64,000 nucleotides of DNA from Sinotaia quadrata (GCA_028829895.1 CM054178.1:84513058-84577057), one strand, 5' to 3'. Counted from the stretch's first letter, positions 35,562 through 49,493 are shown. Notes: generated from the sequence alone by a model not told the origin. A program made the numbers and translations.

Positions 35562-36270
35562 GCACGCATGCACACACAAACAGGCCAATCGATTAGCAAT
35601 AACCATACTCCAGATGAGTTTGCAGCCCCCCCTCCCCCTATGCATTACACTGATTACAGGATAAGAAAATTATAAAATGTTGTACATTTTAATATGGATA
35701 TAAGAATTAAACTGGAATTGTATCATTGCAAAATCTAGACTAAACTGGAGATGGACAAAGTAGAGAAATGATTGCTTAGTTGAGATTTTTTTAAAAGGAG
35801 AGAAATCATAGGTTAGTAGATATCAATTAAAAGGAGAGAATTGATGGGTTAGTGGAGATGAAACATAATAGATAAATGATTATTGGTTAGTGGGGATAAA
35901 GCAAATTGATAATTAAGATAATTTGGGTTGACAAAATTAATTCAAGACATAGTAAAAGCAGTGACATTGAGACAGGGGTTTTATCCCAATGATTTAATTT
36001 TTTACAAATTAAAAACACGAAGTGCCAGCAATTAATGACCCTTGTGGCCAACTAAACAAAGAAATAGAAATGTTAAGAACTTTAGCCTGCATAAAGGAAA
36101 GAAAACAAAAGACAGCTGAAGCCTGACAGACAGGCTGTTTCTGTTTGGAATTTTGATCGATGCCAGAGAGAATGATAAATTGTAAAGTGTTGTTCGTGTC
36201 GGCAAGCTGGTAATAGTTTCTCGAAGCTGTTACCCTTACGTTGCTTCGGCAATAGATTCAGTTCTGCCAT
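35562..36270. other. unique sequence with decayed tandem patch
   Basis: At 35745-35900, GAGAGAAAT..GGTTAGT(A/G)GA-like units recur about four times at 40-45 bp with many differences. Confidence 0.4.
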
Positions 36271-36465
36271 CATGTTGTTGTGGCGACGCGTTGGTAATAC
36301 ATGTCAGCTGAGTCATCATGTTGTTGTTGTGACGACGCGTTGGTAATACATGTCAGTTGAGTCATCATCATGTGTGGTTGTAGCGGCACTTTGGTAATAG
36401 ACCTATATGTCAGTTGTATCATCATGTGCTGTTGTGGCAGTATATTGATAATACTTGTCAATGTT
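36271..36465. repeat. 46-54 bp minisatellite, 4 units
   Basis: CATGTTGTTGTGGCGACGCG starts at 36271, with copies near 36317, 36369 and 36423 of decreasing similarity. Each contains TTGGTAATA and TGTCAG. Confidence 0.9.
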
Positions 36466-36643
36466 GTCGCGTGTTATTAATAAGAAGCAGTTTATTGAGG
36501 ACAGAAGTAGCTATAGCAAAATTAATTTTACGATAATGCAGTTAAAAATACAACTACCTAGAGATAGATATTTCTTAAATAAAGGTTAAAGCAATCGTCA
36601 AGTTTAATAATGAAAGACTATGTATTATTAAAAGTAGATATTT

Positions 36644-36799
36644 GTTAATTATTTGAATATAAAATTAATTATCCAGAATCGTGTCATTTTGAAATGTTCT
36701 CTCATTAAGAGTACAGTTTGTTAATTATTTCACTATAAAATTAATTATCCAGAATCGTGTCATTTTGAAATGTTTCCTCATTAAGAGTACAGTTTGTTC
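36644..36799. repeat. 76-bp tandem duplication
   Basis: GTTAATTATTT starts at 36644 and 36720; the two copies share AATTATCCAGAATCGTGTCA and AAGAGTACAGTTTGTT with only a few differences. Confidence 0.96.
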
Positions 36800-38001
<1,202 letters not shown>

Positions 38002-38040
38002 AGTGAGAGAGAGTGTCTATCTGTCTATCATCATTTGAAG

Positions 38041-38169
38041 AGATGTAAAAATTATTAATAAATACAACACGAAGTGTGTATGAAAGCTCTTGTCCGTAAA
38101 GTCAGATGTAAAAATTATTAATAAATACAACACGAAGTGTGTATGAAAGCTCTTGTCCGTAAAGTCAGA
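38041..38169. repeat. 63-bp perfect duplication
   Basis: AGATGTAAAAATTATTAATA begins at 38041 and 38104; both copies end TCTTGTCCGTAAAGTC and appear identical, so the duplication is young. Confidence 0.98.
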
Positions 38170-38646
38170 TGCTACAACCATAAATGTAAAGAAATGTAGC
38201 GCCTTCGAGCGCTCGTGTTGCGTGATTAGAGAGAAGGAATTAATGGGGGGGGTGGGTAAGAATCAGGAATAATACAACAGCGAGTGCCCCCTTTGCTCAG
38301 AGATGAGTTAAAAGCATAACCCTGTATTATTTCAAATATACCTTACGAGAACGACCTGCCTGTTTTTATTTCTCACTACATCGAATAATTTCAAGTGTCC
38401 TTTTATACCTCATATTTTTGTTTAATGTTTGATTTCATGGGTTTCTTTCGACTGGATACGTTTCGGTCGATTACCTTTGAGACAACTCTTGGCCTTTTGA
38501 ATAACGTTTCATAAAGTTAATGGGAGCTGGCATGAGTGGCAGTAGATCAGTGGACTGAGCTTTGCCTCGTGTAGTCTGTACTCTGCGTGACAAACGTCCA
38601 AGTTTTTCAATGTGGATATCGACTAACCGCTAAATAGATCGTATCT
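38170..38646. other. unique sequence
   Basis: Nothing recognised. Confidence 0.4.
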
Positions 38647-38713
38647 CTTTTTCTCTATCTATTTATCTATTCTATCTATCTATGTATCTATGTATCTATC
38701 TATCTATCTATCT
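38647..38713. repeat. interrupted (TATC)n
   Basis: CTAT tetramers with TGTATCTATG interruptions. Confidence 0.92.
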
Positions 38714-38912
38714 ATGTACCTAACTAGCTGTTTATCGCTATGATTGTCTCTCTTTTACTATCACTCTCTCACTCTCAGTAGTACACTCTGAAACTGTTGT
38801 TCTTACTTCATTGTCTTCATGACTCTGTCTCCCCTTTCTCTCTATGTGTGTGTTTTCTATATGTCTAATTGTCTGTCAATATCTACGCCTTTGCCCGACT
38901 CTCTCTTGAAAG

Positions 38913-39010
38913 ATGGACGGACGGATGGACGGACGGACGGACGGACGGACGGACGGACGGACGGACGGATGGATGGATGGATGGATGGATAGAGAGAGAG
39001 AGAGAGAGAG
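38913..39010. repeat. (GGAC)n(GGAT)n(GA)n compound microsatellite
   Basis: GGAC tetramers to about 38966, GGAT to about 38988, then GA to 39010. It sits about 30 bp from the left edge of interspersed-repeat copy C. Confidence 0.96.
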
Positions 39011-39034
39011 TGTGACGCCTATGCCACACAAGTT

Positions 39035-40245
39035 ATTGGTTGTTATTTTTATGTTATTAATAATTCAGCAGCAGACACCACTCGTCTCTCTCACTTGGTG
39101 GATATGTGGGCGCTCTAAACGATTTTTTCTCTTCCCAACATTAAAGACAAACATTTACCATCACACAATATTTCCATAGGTGGAAAACGTCTTACTAAAA
39201 AGGAAGATAAATCCGTCTTTTAATTTATATTTAGCGAGCCTCCATCCACCCACTTTCTTCTACAACATAAGGTTATGAATATGTGTAAGAAGGTCAATAA
39301 ATTTATTAAATCTTCAATCAAATATACAAATAAAAATACAATAAAATAGGTTACTTGACATAAACCATATTTGAATGATTTTAATATCTATACAGTATTA
39401 TATCCTAAAACACAATTCAACAGTACAAATCACAGGACAGTTCTTGTCAGAGAACAGAAATGGAGTTATTAGAGATAAGTTGATAATAGTTTCTATGTAA
39501 CCTTGTATAGGCGAAGCCACAATAGTCATTTTGTGTCCTTTTCATAACAAAGTTACAAGTTTATTGTTCATGTTAATACTGTGTCTTTTTCATAACAAAG
39601 TTACAAGTTTATTGTTCATGTTAATATTGTGTCTTTTTCATAACAAAGTTACAAGTTTATTGTTCATGTTAATACTGTGTCTTTTTCATAACAAAGTTAC
39701 AAGTTTATTGTTCATGTTAATACTGTGTCTTTTTCATAACAAAGTTAAAAGTTTATTGTTCATGTGTTAATACTATCAATTCCACGCTTTTTCCCTCTCA
39801 TGTTGTAAAACACTGATTCACTGCTATTCTCTAGGCCATCTGGTGTTCCCTTGTATTAGCTCCCTCAGGCAGAACAACAATTGTATCAATTTCCAGAAAC
39901 TTTAATTGTGACAGAAATTGCTCAATGTAATCAGCATATATTGCCACCATAAATTAATGGAGTATAGTGTATTCCTTACATTTACACTGCAGTAGATACT
40001 TCTCGAGTCTACCATGGTCGTAGTGGTTTAAAATCAGTAAACCAGGAGATTCCGGTAAAAACAAAAAAGGCTGCTTAGTCCCTAAAATATAATCAGGGAA
40101 CAAACACTAAGTTTCCAGTTTATTCGTCTTTAACTCCATTCTCTCTTACATTCAATTCTCAACTTACAGTTCTCTGCAACAGTATTTATTAGCCCAATAC
40201 GCACACAGTATAACATATACAACTTATCAATTTTATAAGCGCATT
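39035..40245 (+). repeat. unclassified interspersed repeat, copy C (most complete)
   Basis: The left part (39045-39490) aligns with copy A at 2005-2430 and the right part (39830-40240) with copy B at 11240-11660, so this copy links the two halves and shows they are one element of at least 0.9 kb. The identity looks like 70-80 percent with small indels, indicating old copies. No transposase or reverse transcriptase frame and no terminal repeats were seen. A 48-bp array is nested in its middle. The right end meets a short GT run at 40250-40266. Confidence 0.72.
39533..39770. repeat. 48-bp minisatellite, 5 units, nested in copy C
   Basis: GTGTCTTTTTCATAACAAAG starts at 39533, 39581, 39629, 39677 and 39725. 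The units are nearly identical, unlike the diverged element around them. A 48-bp period keeps a 79-residue frame open. Confidence 0.98.
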
Positions 40246-40473
40246 CACTAGTGTGTGTGTGTGTGCATGTAGGTCAATGTGCCTACGGTTGCTCTCTGAA
40301 CAGCATGCGCTCTGTTCTTTGATGATGTTTTATTTTTAAAGAATATAGACTTTAGAGACAAAACATATGAATGGACACCCATGAATTGATAGAGAGATAA
40401 TATATTAAGATTTCGTATTACGGACATCAAAATCGATTCTTTTCTATATGCTGCTTAACTGCAAACGATCTGT

Positions 40474-40478
<5 letters not shown>

Positions 40479-40540
<62 letters not shown>
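40479..40540. repeat. (GT)n microsatellite
   Basis: GT run of about 28 units ending GCGTGT. Confidence 0.98.
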
Positions 40541-40541
<1 letters not shown>

Positions 40542-40795
40542 CCGAGAGGGATTTTCAATAAGACTTTGACTTTCTCTTTCCGAAATTAGCTGTTTGTTAT
40601 TTCTGTTAGGTTATGACTGAATGAACGAGCAGGATAGTAAGAGAGAGGGAGGGGGAGGGAGACGGTAGTGGCAGACATATAAAAGTGCTTTGTGTCTCCA
40701 ATCTGACAAAGATAGAACGGTTTTCAATGCGGTAGATCTGCGTCGCAGAATTTCTTCTCTTTTCACCAGTTTTATTTTGTTTGCCCGTGGACACG

Positions 40796-41454
<659 letters not shown>

Positions 41455-41535
41455 GTTAATTGAAAAACGAAGGTTAATGAAGTTAATTGAAGAACGAGGG
41501 TTAATGACGTTAATTCAAGAACGAGGGCTAATGAG
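41455..41535. repeat. 27-bp minisatellite, 3 units
   Basis: GTTAATTGAAGAACGAGGGT at 41455, 41482 and 41509, each ending TAATGA. Confidence 0.95.
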
Positions 41536-41926
41536 TAAACGTGTATAGAGGGTGAGTGTGTTGTGGAGGTGTGTTTGTGTGTAGTTGGGGATTGAAATTT
41601 GCACTCTCCGTACTATGACGTCTGAATATAAATAGATTCTTTAAGATGATATTATTTGTAAGTTCCACATCTCTTCCCTGTGATAAGTAAAATTATTTCT
41701 AGTCCCTGTGTTTTTACTTGTTATTTTCTTTTAAGATCGATGACCGATTGACACCACCACTAAGAAAGCAAATAATTCCATTGTAAGGGTGACGGTAAAA
41801 CATGGTGTAACTGTATAAGACTCCAAACGCAATCTCCTCTGATTACACTAAGTATTGCTGTTTTCTGACCTCATGCGACCTCCGCTTGAAGATAATACAA
41901 CTTGTATTTACATATATTTGGTCTAA
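41536..41926. other. unique sequence
   Basis: Nothing recognised. Confidence 0.4.
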
Positions 41927-42205
41927 CAGTTTGCATATATTTGGTGCTCACAGTTTGCATAGTTCTGGTGCTAACAGTTTGCATAGTTCTGGTGCTAAAA
42001 GTTTGTATAGTTTTGGTGCTTACAGTTTGCATAGTTTTAGTGCTAACAGTTTGCATAGTTTTAGTGCTTACAGTTTGCATAGTTTTAGTGCTAACAGTTT
42101 GCAAAATTTTGGTGCTTACAGTTTGCATAGTTTTAGTGCTTACAGTTTGTATGATTTTGGCGATTACAGTTTGTTCGGTTTTGGTGCTTACAATTTGTTG
42201 GGTTT
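41927..42205. repeat. 24-bp minisatellite, about 11.5 units
   Basis: CAGTTTGCATAGTTTTAGTG plus CTTA or CTAA, in exact 24-bp steps from 41927. Because 24 is a multiple of three, frames of 85-109 residues stay open on both strands. Confidence 0.98.
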
Positions 42206-42239
42206 AAAAGATTGAGAAAAACTCTTCAGGAATAGTATT

Positions 42240-42680
42240 TGATTCTACTAAGTGTATACTCACTGAGGTAGATGACACAAATTCCGTGTTTTCCTATTGA
42301 GTGGGATGTCGCTTATGATGCAAATGTATCACTACAGACTTGGATGACACCTATATATGTAAGTATTACACCTGCTGAAGAGACTATTTACACTGTAAAG
42401 GTTTTTCTCTCGTGTTGGATAACTCATAATTAAATAATATCCATCATAAGGTAAATGATACCTATTTAGATAGTGCATTCAGTGGAATGGGTGACATCTG
42501 CTCTGTAAGTGTATCTCTTCTGAAGTGGATGACACCTATTCTGTAAATGTATCCCTCAAGAACAAGGTGGACGGTACCTACTCTGTACATGTATCCCTAA
42601 AGAGGCGGGTGACACTTATATATGTATCCCTAATGAGGTGGATGACACCTTATTTCTGTTAAGTGTTCCCGTAGTGAGTG
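42240..42680. repeat. degenerate about 40-bp tandem repeat
   Basis: GGATGACACCTATTCTGTAA with GTGTATCCCT(A/C) variants recurs about ten times with heavy divergence. It lies directly left of the 30-bp array. Confidence 0.75.
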
Positions 42681-42800
42681 AATGAAACCTGTGATACGTC
42701 TATGGGAGAAACAGTCTGAATGCCTGGAAACTTTTCTAATGCTCTTGTTTATCATGCATTCTTGGTACCACGACTGTCATCGGCAGTATACCAGGGCTCT

Positions 42801-43310
42801 CATCAGGAATGGAGAGAGCAACACGACTGTCATCAAGAATGGAATGAGTATCACAACTGTCATAAGGAATGGAGAGAGCAACACGATTCTCATCATGAAT
42901 GGAGAGAGCAACACGACTGTCATCAAGAATGGAATGAGTATCACAACGGTCATAAGGAATGGAGAGAGCAACACGATTCTCATCATGAATGGAGAGAGCA
43001 ACACGACTGTCATCAAGAATGGAATGAGTATCACAACGGTCATAAGGAATGGAGAGAGCAACACGATTCTCATCATGAATGGAGAGAGCAACACGATTCT
43101 CATCATGAATGGAGAGAATAACACGATTCTCATCATGAATGGAGAAAGCAACACGACTGTCATCAAGAATGGAATGCGTATCACAACGGCCATAAGGAAT
43201 GGAGACAGCAACACGACTGTCATCAAGAATGGAATGAGTATCACAACGGTCATAAGGAATGGAGAGAGCAACACGACTGTCATCAAGAATGGAATGAGTA
43301 TCACAACGGT
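42801..43310. repeat. 30-bp minisatellite, 17 units, 60-bp dimers
   Basis: Monomers of exactly 30 bp alternate between two types, GGAGAGAGCAACACGA and GGAATGAGTATCACAA, each joined by (C/G)TGTCATCA(A/G)GAAT. It carries the longest frames in the window (224 residues on +, 175 on -, 133 in another + frame). All consist of repeat periods, and frames are open on both strands, so coding is not supported. Confidence 0.97.
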
Positions 43311-44417
43311 CTCAGGAAGGACAAAGAAAGAAGGCTCTCAAGCGCTCATTGTTTAACTTCTACTGGGGAATCAGCGAAATGAGATCTTACCTCCCCCTGT
43401 TTAGCTCTGTCAGGGCAATCAAAGAAATGCGTTGGGTTGCCTCCCCCTTTTAGCATGCAAGAGCACCGCTAAAAGTTGTTCTTAGTAGTCCTTAAAAAGT
43501 TGTTTGGAAAGAGAGAGAGGGAGATATAAAAAAGGAGAACCTCTCAATTGCTTTTGCTTGCCTCATCTGTCCTGTTTCCAATCCACATGGGGTCATTTAT
43601 TCAAAAATGTTCCAGTCGGTAACTAATTGTCTCTCCATTAAATCGCTCTGATGATTAGGCCGACTTTCTTCCATCGAGACACATCAAGAAAAATGTTCCT
43701 TCTAAGTAAATAGATAAACAGTCCTAATAATAAAAGCAATCGATTTGCTGAGTTCTAGTGAAAACATTTGTAACCTCGTAAGAAAATCAAAATTTAGGGT
43801 TTTTAAAAGTAAAATAAAAACTACATAATAACGTATCGACATCTTCTATTCAAAACATGTACTTTACGTGAGTGCTTTCGAAAGATTTTCATTTACTGGG
43901 CGTCACGCGCGGGTGAATTCAGGCTTCGATGCCCTTAGACAATCGGTCAAGCTAAAGTATGCGTAATGGAAAGAGGAAATCCGAAACACTGAACCAGAAG
44001 ATCGCTGGCAAAGACCCATCTTTATCCCGATCTAGTCAGGACATGACATTTCTTTCCTCGTGATTAGCTGCAAACATGGCTTCCACTATGGCTCCGTTGA
44101 TTGGAAAGCGGCGTGTGTGCTTGTGTCAGCAGAGCTGTTGCGCAAAAATCGGCCTAGCCCGGAAGTGCTCCCCATAAATTAAGTAAAGCAGAGCTGACAG
44201 CGTGAAATCGACCCTGACCGGAAACGCTCCACAAAGTTTGAGTCAATAGAGATTTCTCCCTTTATAATTGTCCTCCGTTTTAACGGTTGGATAAAAAGTT
44301 ATATAGCGGATAGGTTGTTGTACTTTGTTTTAAATTATGTGTACGTTTGAGTACGTGGAACACCATTTAACAATACACTCAACGTTTGATCAAAATGTGC
44401 CGACAGAACAGAGTAGA
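43311..44417. other. unique sequence
   Basis: GCGGGTGAATTC and TTCGATGCCC near 43908-43935 are not part of a tRNA. At 44115-44235 GCAGAGCTG..AAATCG..CC(T/G)GA..GGAA..GCTCC is duplicated about 60 bp apart; CCGGAAGTG at 44159-44167 is an ETS-type core. Confidence 0.4.
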
Positions 44418-44655
44418 AAATCGCGCGTGATCAAAAAAATCGGACTGCTAGAAATCGCGCGTGATTAAAAAATCGGACTGCTAGAAATCACGCGTGATTA
44501 AAAACATCGGCTGCTAGAAATCACGCGTGATTAAAAAATCGGACTGCTAGAAATCACGCGTGATTAAAAAATCGGACTGCTAGAAATCACGCGTGATTAA
44601 AAAATCGGACTGCTAGAAATCACGCGTGATTAAAAACATCGGCTGCTAGAAACTA
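44418..44655. repeat. 33-bp minisatellite with a palindrome per unit, 7 units
   Basis: Centres at 44420, 44454, 44487, 44520, 44553, 44586 and 44619 carry AATCACGCGTGATT, a perfect 14-bp palindrome (AATCGCGCGTGATT, imperfect, in the first two). Each is followed by AAAAA and ATCGGACTGCTAGA. The array therefore holds seven evenly spaced inverted repeats. Confidence 0.97.
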
Positions 44656-44957
44656 CGCTGAAAACCCCGGTCAGCACGACGTCAATAATTCCAAGATCTG
44701 GTTCAGTGATCTTTCCGCACTGGGATCATCCGACCGTGAAAGATTCTTGCACGTACTGAGCACGTTAACGAACAAGTGAGGTTGTGCTGAGGCTCGTGCA
44801 TACTGTACAAATCCGCAGACAGACTTACAATAAAGAAAATAAATGAATGAAAAGAGTTAATTTTAAGAAATGACATGTTTAAAAGGAACAGATGTCTATG
44901 GCGAGTTTTCGTTCTAATTGTCGTATTGATTCGATATTAAAAGCAACACAAACACAG
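44656..44957. other. unique sequence
   Basis: Nothing recognised. Confidence 0.4.
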
Positions 44958-45084
44958 AACTGTGTTGACAGACTGGCCACGATTCTATCCACCCACGACT
45001 ATGTCGGTAGACTGGCCATGATTCTATCTACCCAGGACTGTGTTGGAAGATTGGCCATAATCCTATCCACTCCAGACTGTGCTA
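44958..45084. repeat. 39-bp minisatellite, 3.2 units
   Basis: GACTGTGTTGACAGACTGGC at 44958, 44997, 45036 and a partial copy at 45075, with GATTCTATCCACCCA. The 39-bp period keeps an 86-residue frame open. Confidence 0.95.
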
Positions 45085-45139
45085 TCTGCAGTCCATCCTT
45101 AATAACAAATATAACAAGAAAAACTTCCTGTAGAAGACT

Positions 45140-45560
45140 TACAGCTGACTAAAAGTCTCCATCAAGGGGAAGTATTCTTGTGCTGATACTAAAAGTCTCC
45201 ACCAAAGTATTACTGTGTGTGAGTAAAAGTCTCCACCAAAATATTACTGTGTGTGAGTAAAAGTCTCCATCAAGTATTACTGTGTGTGAGTAAAAGTCTT
45301 CATCAAGTATTACTGTGTGTGAGTAAAAGTCTTCATCAAGTATTACTGTGCTATGACTACAAGGGGATGTATTGCTGTGCTGTGAGTAAAAGTCTTCATC
45401 ATGGGGAAGTATTATTCTGCTGTCACTACAAGGGGAATTATTACTGTGATGTTACTAAAAGTCTCCATCAAGGGGACGTACTACTCTTATTTTAAAAGTC
45501 TACATCCGGAAGGGGGGGTGTGCTGTATTGCCGTGCTATGACTAAAAACCGCCATTAAGG
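45140..45560. repeat. variable 34-46 bp tandem repeat
   Basis: AGTAAAAGTCTCCATCAAG followed by TATTACTGTG(T/C) recurs about 12 times. Some units carry an extra GGGGAAG or a CTATGACTACAAGGGG block. Confidence 0.88.
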
Positions 45561-47106
45561 GAGTAGAAATATTATTTTGAGGAATATTGACTCATAAACG
45601 TTCCTGCTCTTGTCATTACTCGTGCTGAACATTACATAAAAGTTTACTTAAACAGACTAAATATTAGTCTATTTTTAGCTTTGCTTTGTCCGTAGTTCAC
45701 TTTCTGATTTCAACAAGTTATCACAATCTACAGATATTTTTTTTGCTATTCAATCACCAGTCCATCCATACCATTCACTGCTCACTTTATTCCACACTCT
45801 ACAGATGTCTAAGCATGAATGAATTTAAGAGTGAGCCATCAGTCTCTCTGTCTATCTGTATATCTGGTGTTTGGTCACTCACGTCACTTGTGGTCTTGGC
45901 TCAAGCCGCAAGCAGCTAGGTGTAAGAAAGACTTCGGCAGAAGATGCCTCCATGCTCTGTGGCAATTACTCATCAATATGCCACGCCTAAAAAAATTAAA
46001 GAAAAGGCAACGCCAAAGAGAAGTCATTGGCTTTCTGAAGGATATTAAGACGACAGTATCATCTTTAATGAAATGACTATTCTGGCTTTGTTAACGACAA
46101 TAGGCTGACACCAACTTTTCTAATTTTCGTTATAATGATAATGCTATCTTCTACGAAGTTACACCATTGCCATCTTTATGACATCAAGGCGTCATCTCAT
46201 CATCATCCAAAGCGAGAACAATATATCACAGTTATCTAGACAGCGTCATTGTTAATGACAAGACGCAAATGGCAACAAAACGCCGTTGTCATGCAAGAAA
46301 GGACATCAAAGACTGCTAGCAACGCGTTGCTATTCTCCCTACAGAGTTCGAATGTTTATGTAAACATTGCAGCATAATTAATTGCTCGCAATCGAAACGT
46401 AATGATGGACCACAAGTAACTGGACAACTTTAATTCAGCGATTTTTAAAGAGTAGTTTCCCTTGAATATGACGTCTTCGGCCAAGCACATACGATGTCCA
46501 TTTAGCTCTTAGCAGGCAAAATAGCGTATTTTCTCTGTACAAAGAAACAAGTTGGCAAAATTACGAGGAAGCAAAAGTTCCTTAAGTTTAAGAAACATGC
46601 CACAGCAACACAAAGAAACAAAATCTCTAATTTGAGGGAGGGAAAGAGGTCGAATACGCGATTAATTCTGTAGGCAGACTGAAAGATGAATGTGAATAAA
46701 TCTTCTCAAACAAAACAACAGTCCTAGAAAGAAGACTGCTTGTCTTACTGCGCTACACTATAAGACAACACATTAACTGCTGCCGTGTGTCTGGAGATGT
46801 CTGGCAGGATTTATGTTTTACAAAATATACAAAAGAGCGATCTTTGCTGTTTAAGACACGCGCGTCGTGCATACAACAAAAACAGCGAGACCCGGAATTA
46901 ATTGTTTACAGACATCCTTGAACCATCTGGCCAGAAGTAAAAAAAAAAAGAAAACACTGTGCTTCCAAACAAATTATGTACTTACTTCAGTGCAATGAGG
47001 AAAATATAAAATTTTAAAAATCCAAACCTTCGCATTCCAGCTTCCAACTCCGCCTGCTCCATCCCCTCTCACCCACCCACCCATACTCTATCATTGATAT
47101 TAAAAG
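45561..47106. other. long unique sequence
   Basis: No supported exon. The 85-residue frame at 45819-46076 ends in a Lys/Arg-rich segment (RLKKLKKRQRQRE) that could suggest a basic protein fragment, but it lacks splice support and homology cannot be judged. Several GACATCA/CATC words at 46180-46310 look like a very old tandem remnant. Confidence 0.4.
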
Positions 47107-47247
47107 CAAAAATAGTCTTGTCGAAAGTGATTGATAAAAATAGTCTTGTCGAAAGTGATTGATAAAAATAGTCCTGTCGAAAGTGATTGATAAAAATAGT
47201 CCTGTCGAAAGTGACTGATAAAAATAGTCCTGTCGAAAGTGACTGAT
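47107..47247. repeat. 28-bp minisatellite, 5 units
   Basis: ATAGTC(T/C)TGTCGAAAGTGA plus (T/C)TGATAAAA at exact 28-bp steps from 47112. Confidence 0.97.
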
Positions 47248-47574
47248 TCAGCTGTCACTCCGACATCGTCCTTAGCGGAAGTACACAGTAGTGCTTCGGT
47301 TCTGGAAAATGGCATTTCTGTTTGAATATCAGACCCAGTTCTAGACTGTTTAGGTTAGTAGTGCTGGTCTTGTAAGTAATATTGCCAAAACATGGTCATT
47401 GTAACAGTGCTCTTCGCATAAAAAATAAATAAATTTTAAAAAATGACAAAACTTGTTGTTGAGTGGCTTCTAAGAAATGGTGAAAGTTGAAACAGTTTGT
47501 AAAACAAGAAGACATCTAATTTTCTTTTACTATTAAATCATTAAATCTCCTATTCTTCTCCAAGATGCAAAGTA

Positions 47575-47576
<2 letters not shown>
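47248..47576. other. unique sequence
   Basis: Nothing recognised. Confidence 0.4.

Positions 47577-47649
<73 letters not shown>
47577..47649. repeat. (GT)36 microsatellite
   Basis: Uninterrupted GT run. Confidence 0.98.
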
Positions 47650-47751
47650 TGTTGGTTCGGGGGAATAAGATCTTTAGATTGTTATTTCAAAAGTTAAGTA
47701 AGCAGGATGAACGGTCTACAAATGTATTTACTTTATCCCACTTTTAAATTT

Positions 47752-47965
47752 TCTTTCTTTCGTTTTTCTTTCTTTCTTTCTGCATTTTTTCTGCAATTCT
47801 TTTTTTCTTTCCTTCCTTCTTTCTTTCTTTCTTTCTTTCTTTCTTCTTTCTTTCCTTCTTTCTTCCTTCCTTTCTTTCTTCCTTTCTTTCTTTCTGCAGT
47901 TCTTTCTTTCTGCATTTCTGTATTTCTTTCTTTCTTTCTGCATTCCTTTCTTCATACAGTTCTTT
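47752..47965. repeat. CTTT/CCTT-rich tract
   Basis: CTTT tetramers mixed with TCCTTC and TGCATTT interruptions, like 29769-30080. Long Lys/Glu/Arg or Phe/Ser frames are artefacts. Confidence 0.95.
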
Positions 47966-48339
47966 CCTTCTATCTGTAACTTTCACTTTGACTGTCTCTC
48001 AACTTTTCTTAATTTCGAGTGGAACTGGCAAAGGTTGGTTAAAGGAATGGATGTTTGGCAATGATTGTGTGTGTGTGCGTGCATGCGTGCGTGTTATGCA
48101 TAAATTTGCGAGTGTGAAGTAGACCATATCGCCTCAGACGTCACTGCATTTGTTTCCAGACTGCCAGGTCTAGACAGAGATCTGTTCTGTATCGTCCATG
48201 ATTATGCCAGGAACATAATAATAAGCAACACAAACAACGCAACACAATCAAACATATTGTCAGTGTTATATCACAATACAAATTATAAAAATTAGTCATA
48301 GCACTTGATTGTTTATCAGAAAATATTTTCACAATACAA
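47966..48339. other. unique sequence
   Basis: GTGTGTGCGTGCATGCGTGC low complexity at 48069-48088. No gene. Confidence 0.4.
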
Positions 48340-48625
48340 GCTACGAATACTAGTTATGAATCTTGAATATATTTTCACAGTAAGAATACTATTTATGGCG
48401 CTTCAATATAGTTCTCATTAAGAATACTAATTATAGCGCTTGACTATATTTTCTCATTACGATTACTAGTTATGGCGCTTGACTATATTTTCTCATTACG
48501 ATTACTAGTTATGGCGCTTGACTATATTTTCTCATTACGATTACTAGTTATGGCGCTTGACTATATTTTCTCATTACGATTACTAGTTATGGCACTTGAA
48601 ACACTTTCACAGTCCAAAGTACGAA
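48340..48625. repeat. 39-bp minisatellite, about 7 units
   Basis: TGACTATATTTTCTCATTAC plus GATTACTAGTTATGGCGCT at 48441, 48480, 48519 and 48558. More diverged copies lie on both sides. Confidence 0.96.
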
Positions 48626-49005
48626 TACTAGTTTAAATGTATGCACATGTAGTGTTTGATTAATATTTTGTTGAGTGTTTCATGCCATTACATTACTAGA
48701 TTATATTCCATTCATTAATAAATGCTTCATTTATTAAATTATGTGCTCTGTGAAATTGTATTGTATTGATATTGCATCAATTCATCGGCAAGCCACCCAC
48801 ACTAGCCCCCATCCAATCTCCCGAATGAACATCTATAACCGGGGGCTTTTGTAAATACTCACGTTCTCTCTCTCCGACTCTTCTTTTCTCCCCCACCACC
48901 TCTCTTTTTCTCCGTACTTTTGGACAACTTATCAATCCTTTCATGTTTATGATGTCCACGATTTGTGTTTTGATACGTTCCTCTATCAAATAGACACATC
49001 CACTA
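48626..49005. other. unique sequence
   Basis: The minus frame 48777-48989 has no recognised motif. Confidence 0.4.
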
Positions 49006-49445
49006 ACCGGTAGACCAAGGATGAAGTATTGCCAGTTACTGTATAAAAGTAGACCATGGATGAAATATTGTCAGTTACTGTGCACTATAAGTAGATAATT
49101 GCAGAATAATTACTAATTACTGTGTGCCAGGAGACTACGGTACAATATTAACCAGTTAGTGTGAGCTAGGAGACCACGGTACAATAATTACCAGTTAGTG
49201 TGAGCTAGGAGACCACGGTACAATATTAACCAGTTAGTGTGAGCTAGGAGACCACGGTACAATAATTACCAGTTAGTGTGAGCTAGGAGACCACGGTACA
49301 ATAATTACCAGTTAGTGTGAGCTAGGAGACCACGGTACAATAATTACCAGTTAGTGTGAGCTAGGAGACCACGGTACAATAATTACCAGTTAGTGTGAGC
49401 TAGGAGACCACGGTACAATAATTACCATTTAGTGCGTATCAGAAA
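49006..49445. repeat. 39-bp minisatellite, about 10 units
   Basis: ACCAGTTAGTGTGAGCTAGG plus AGACCACGGTACAATAATT in exact 39-bp steps from 49151 to 49385. Diverged leading copies start near 49015. Confidence 0.97.
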
Positions 49446-49493
49446 AGTATCAGGTTGTAGATACCGTGGGTGACGTTAATATAACACATATAC

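Noticed and set aside
41886..42215. 109-residue Ser/Leu/His repeat protein
   Set aside because: The 24-bp array keeps several frames open on both strands; no signal peptide or splice support.
43890..43960. tRNA gene suggested by a GGCTTCGATGCCC word
   Set aside because: No A box at tRNA spacing and no cloverleaf arms.
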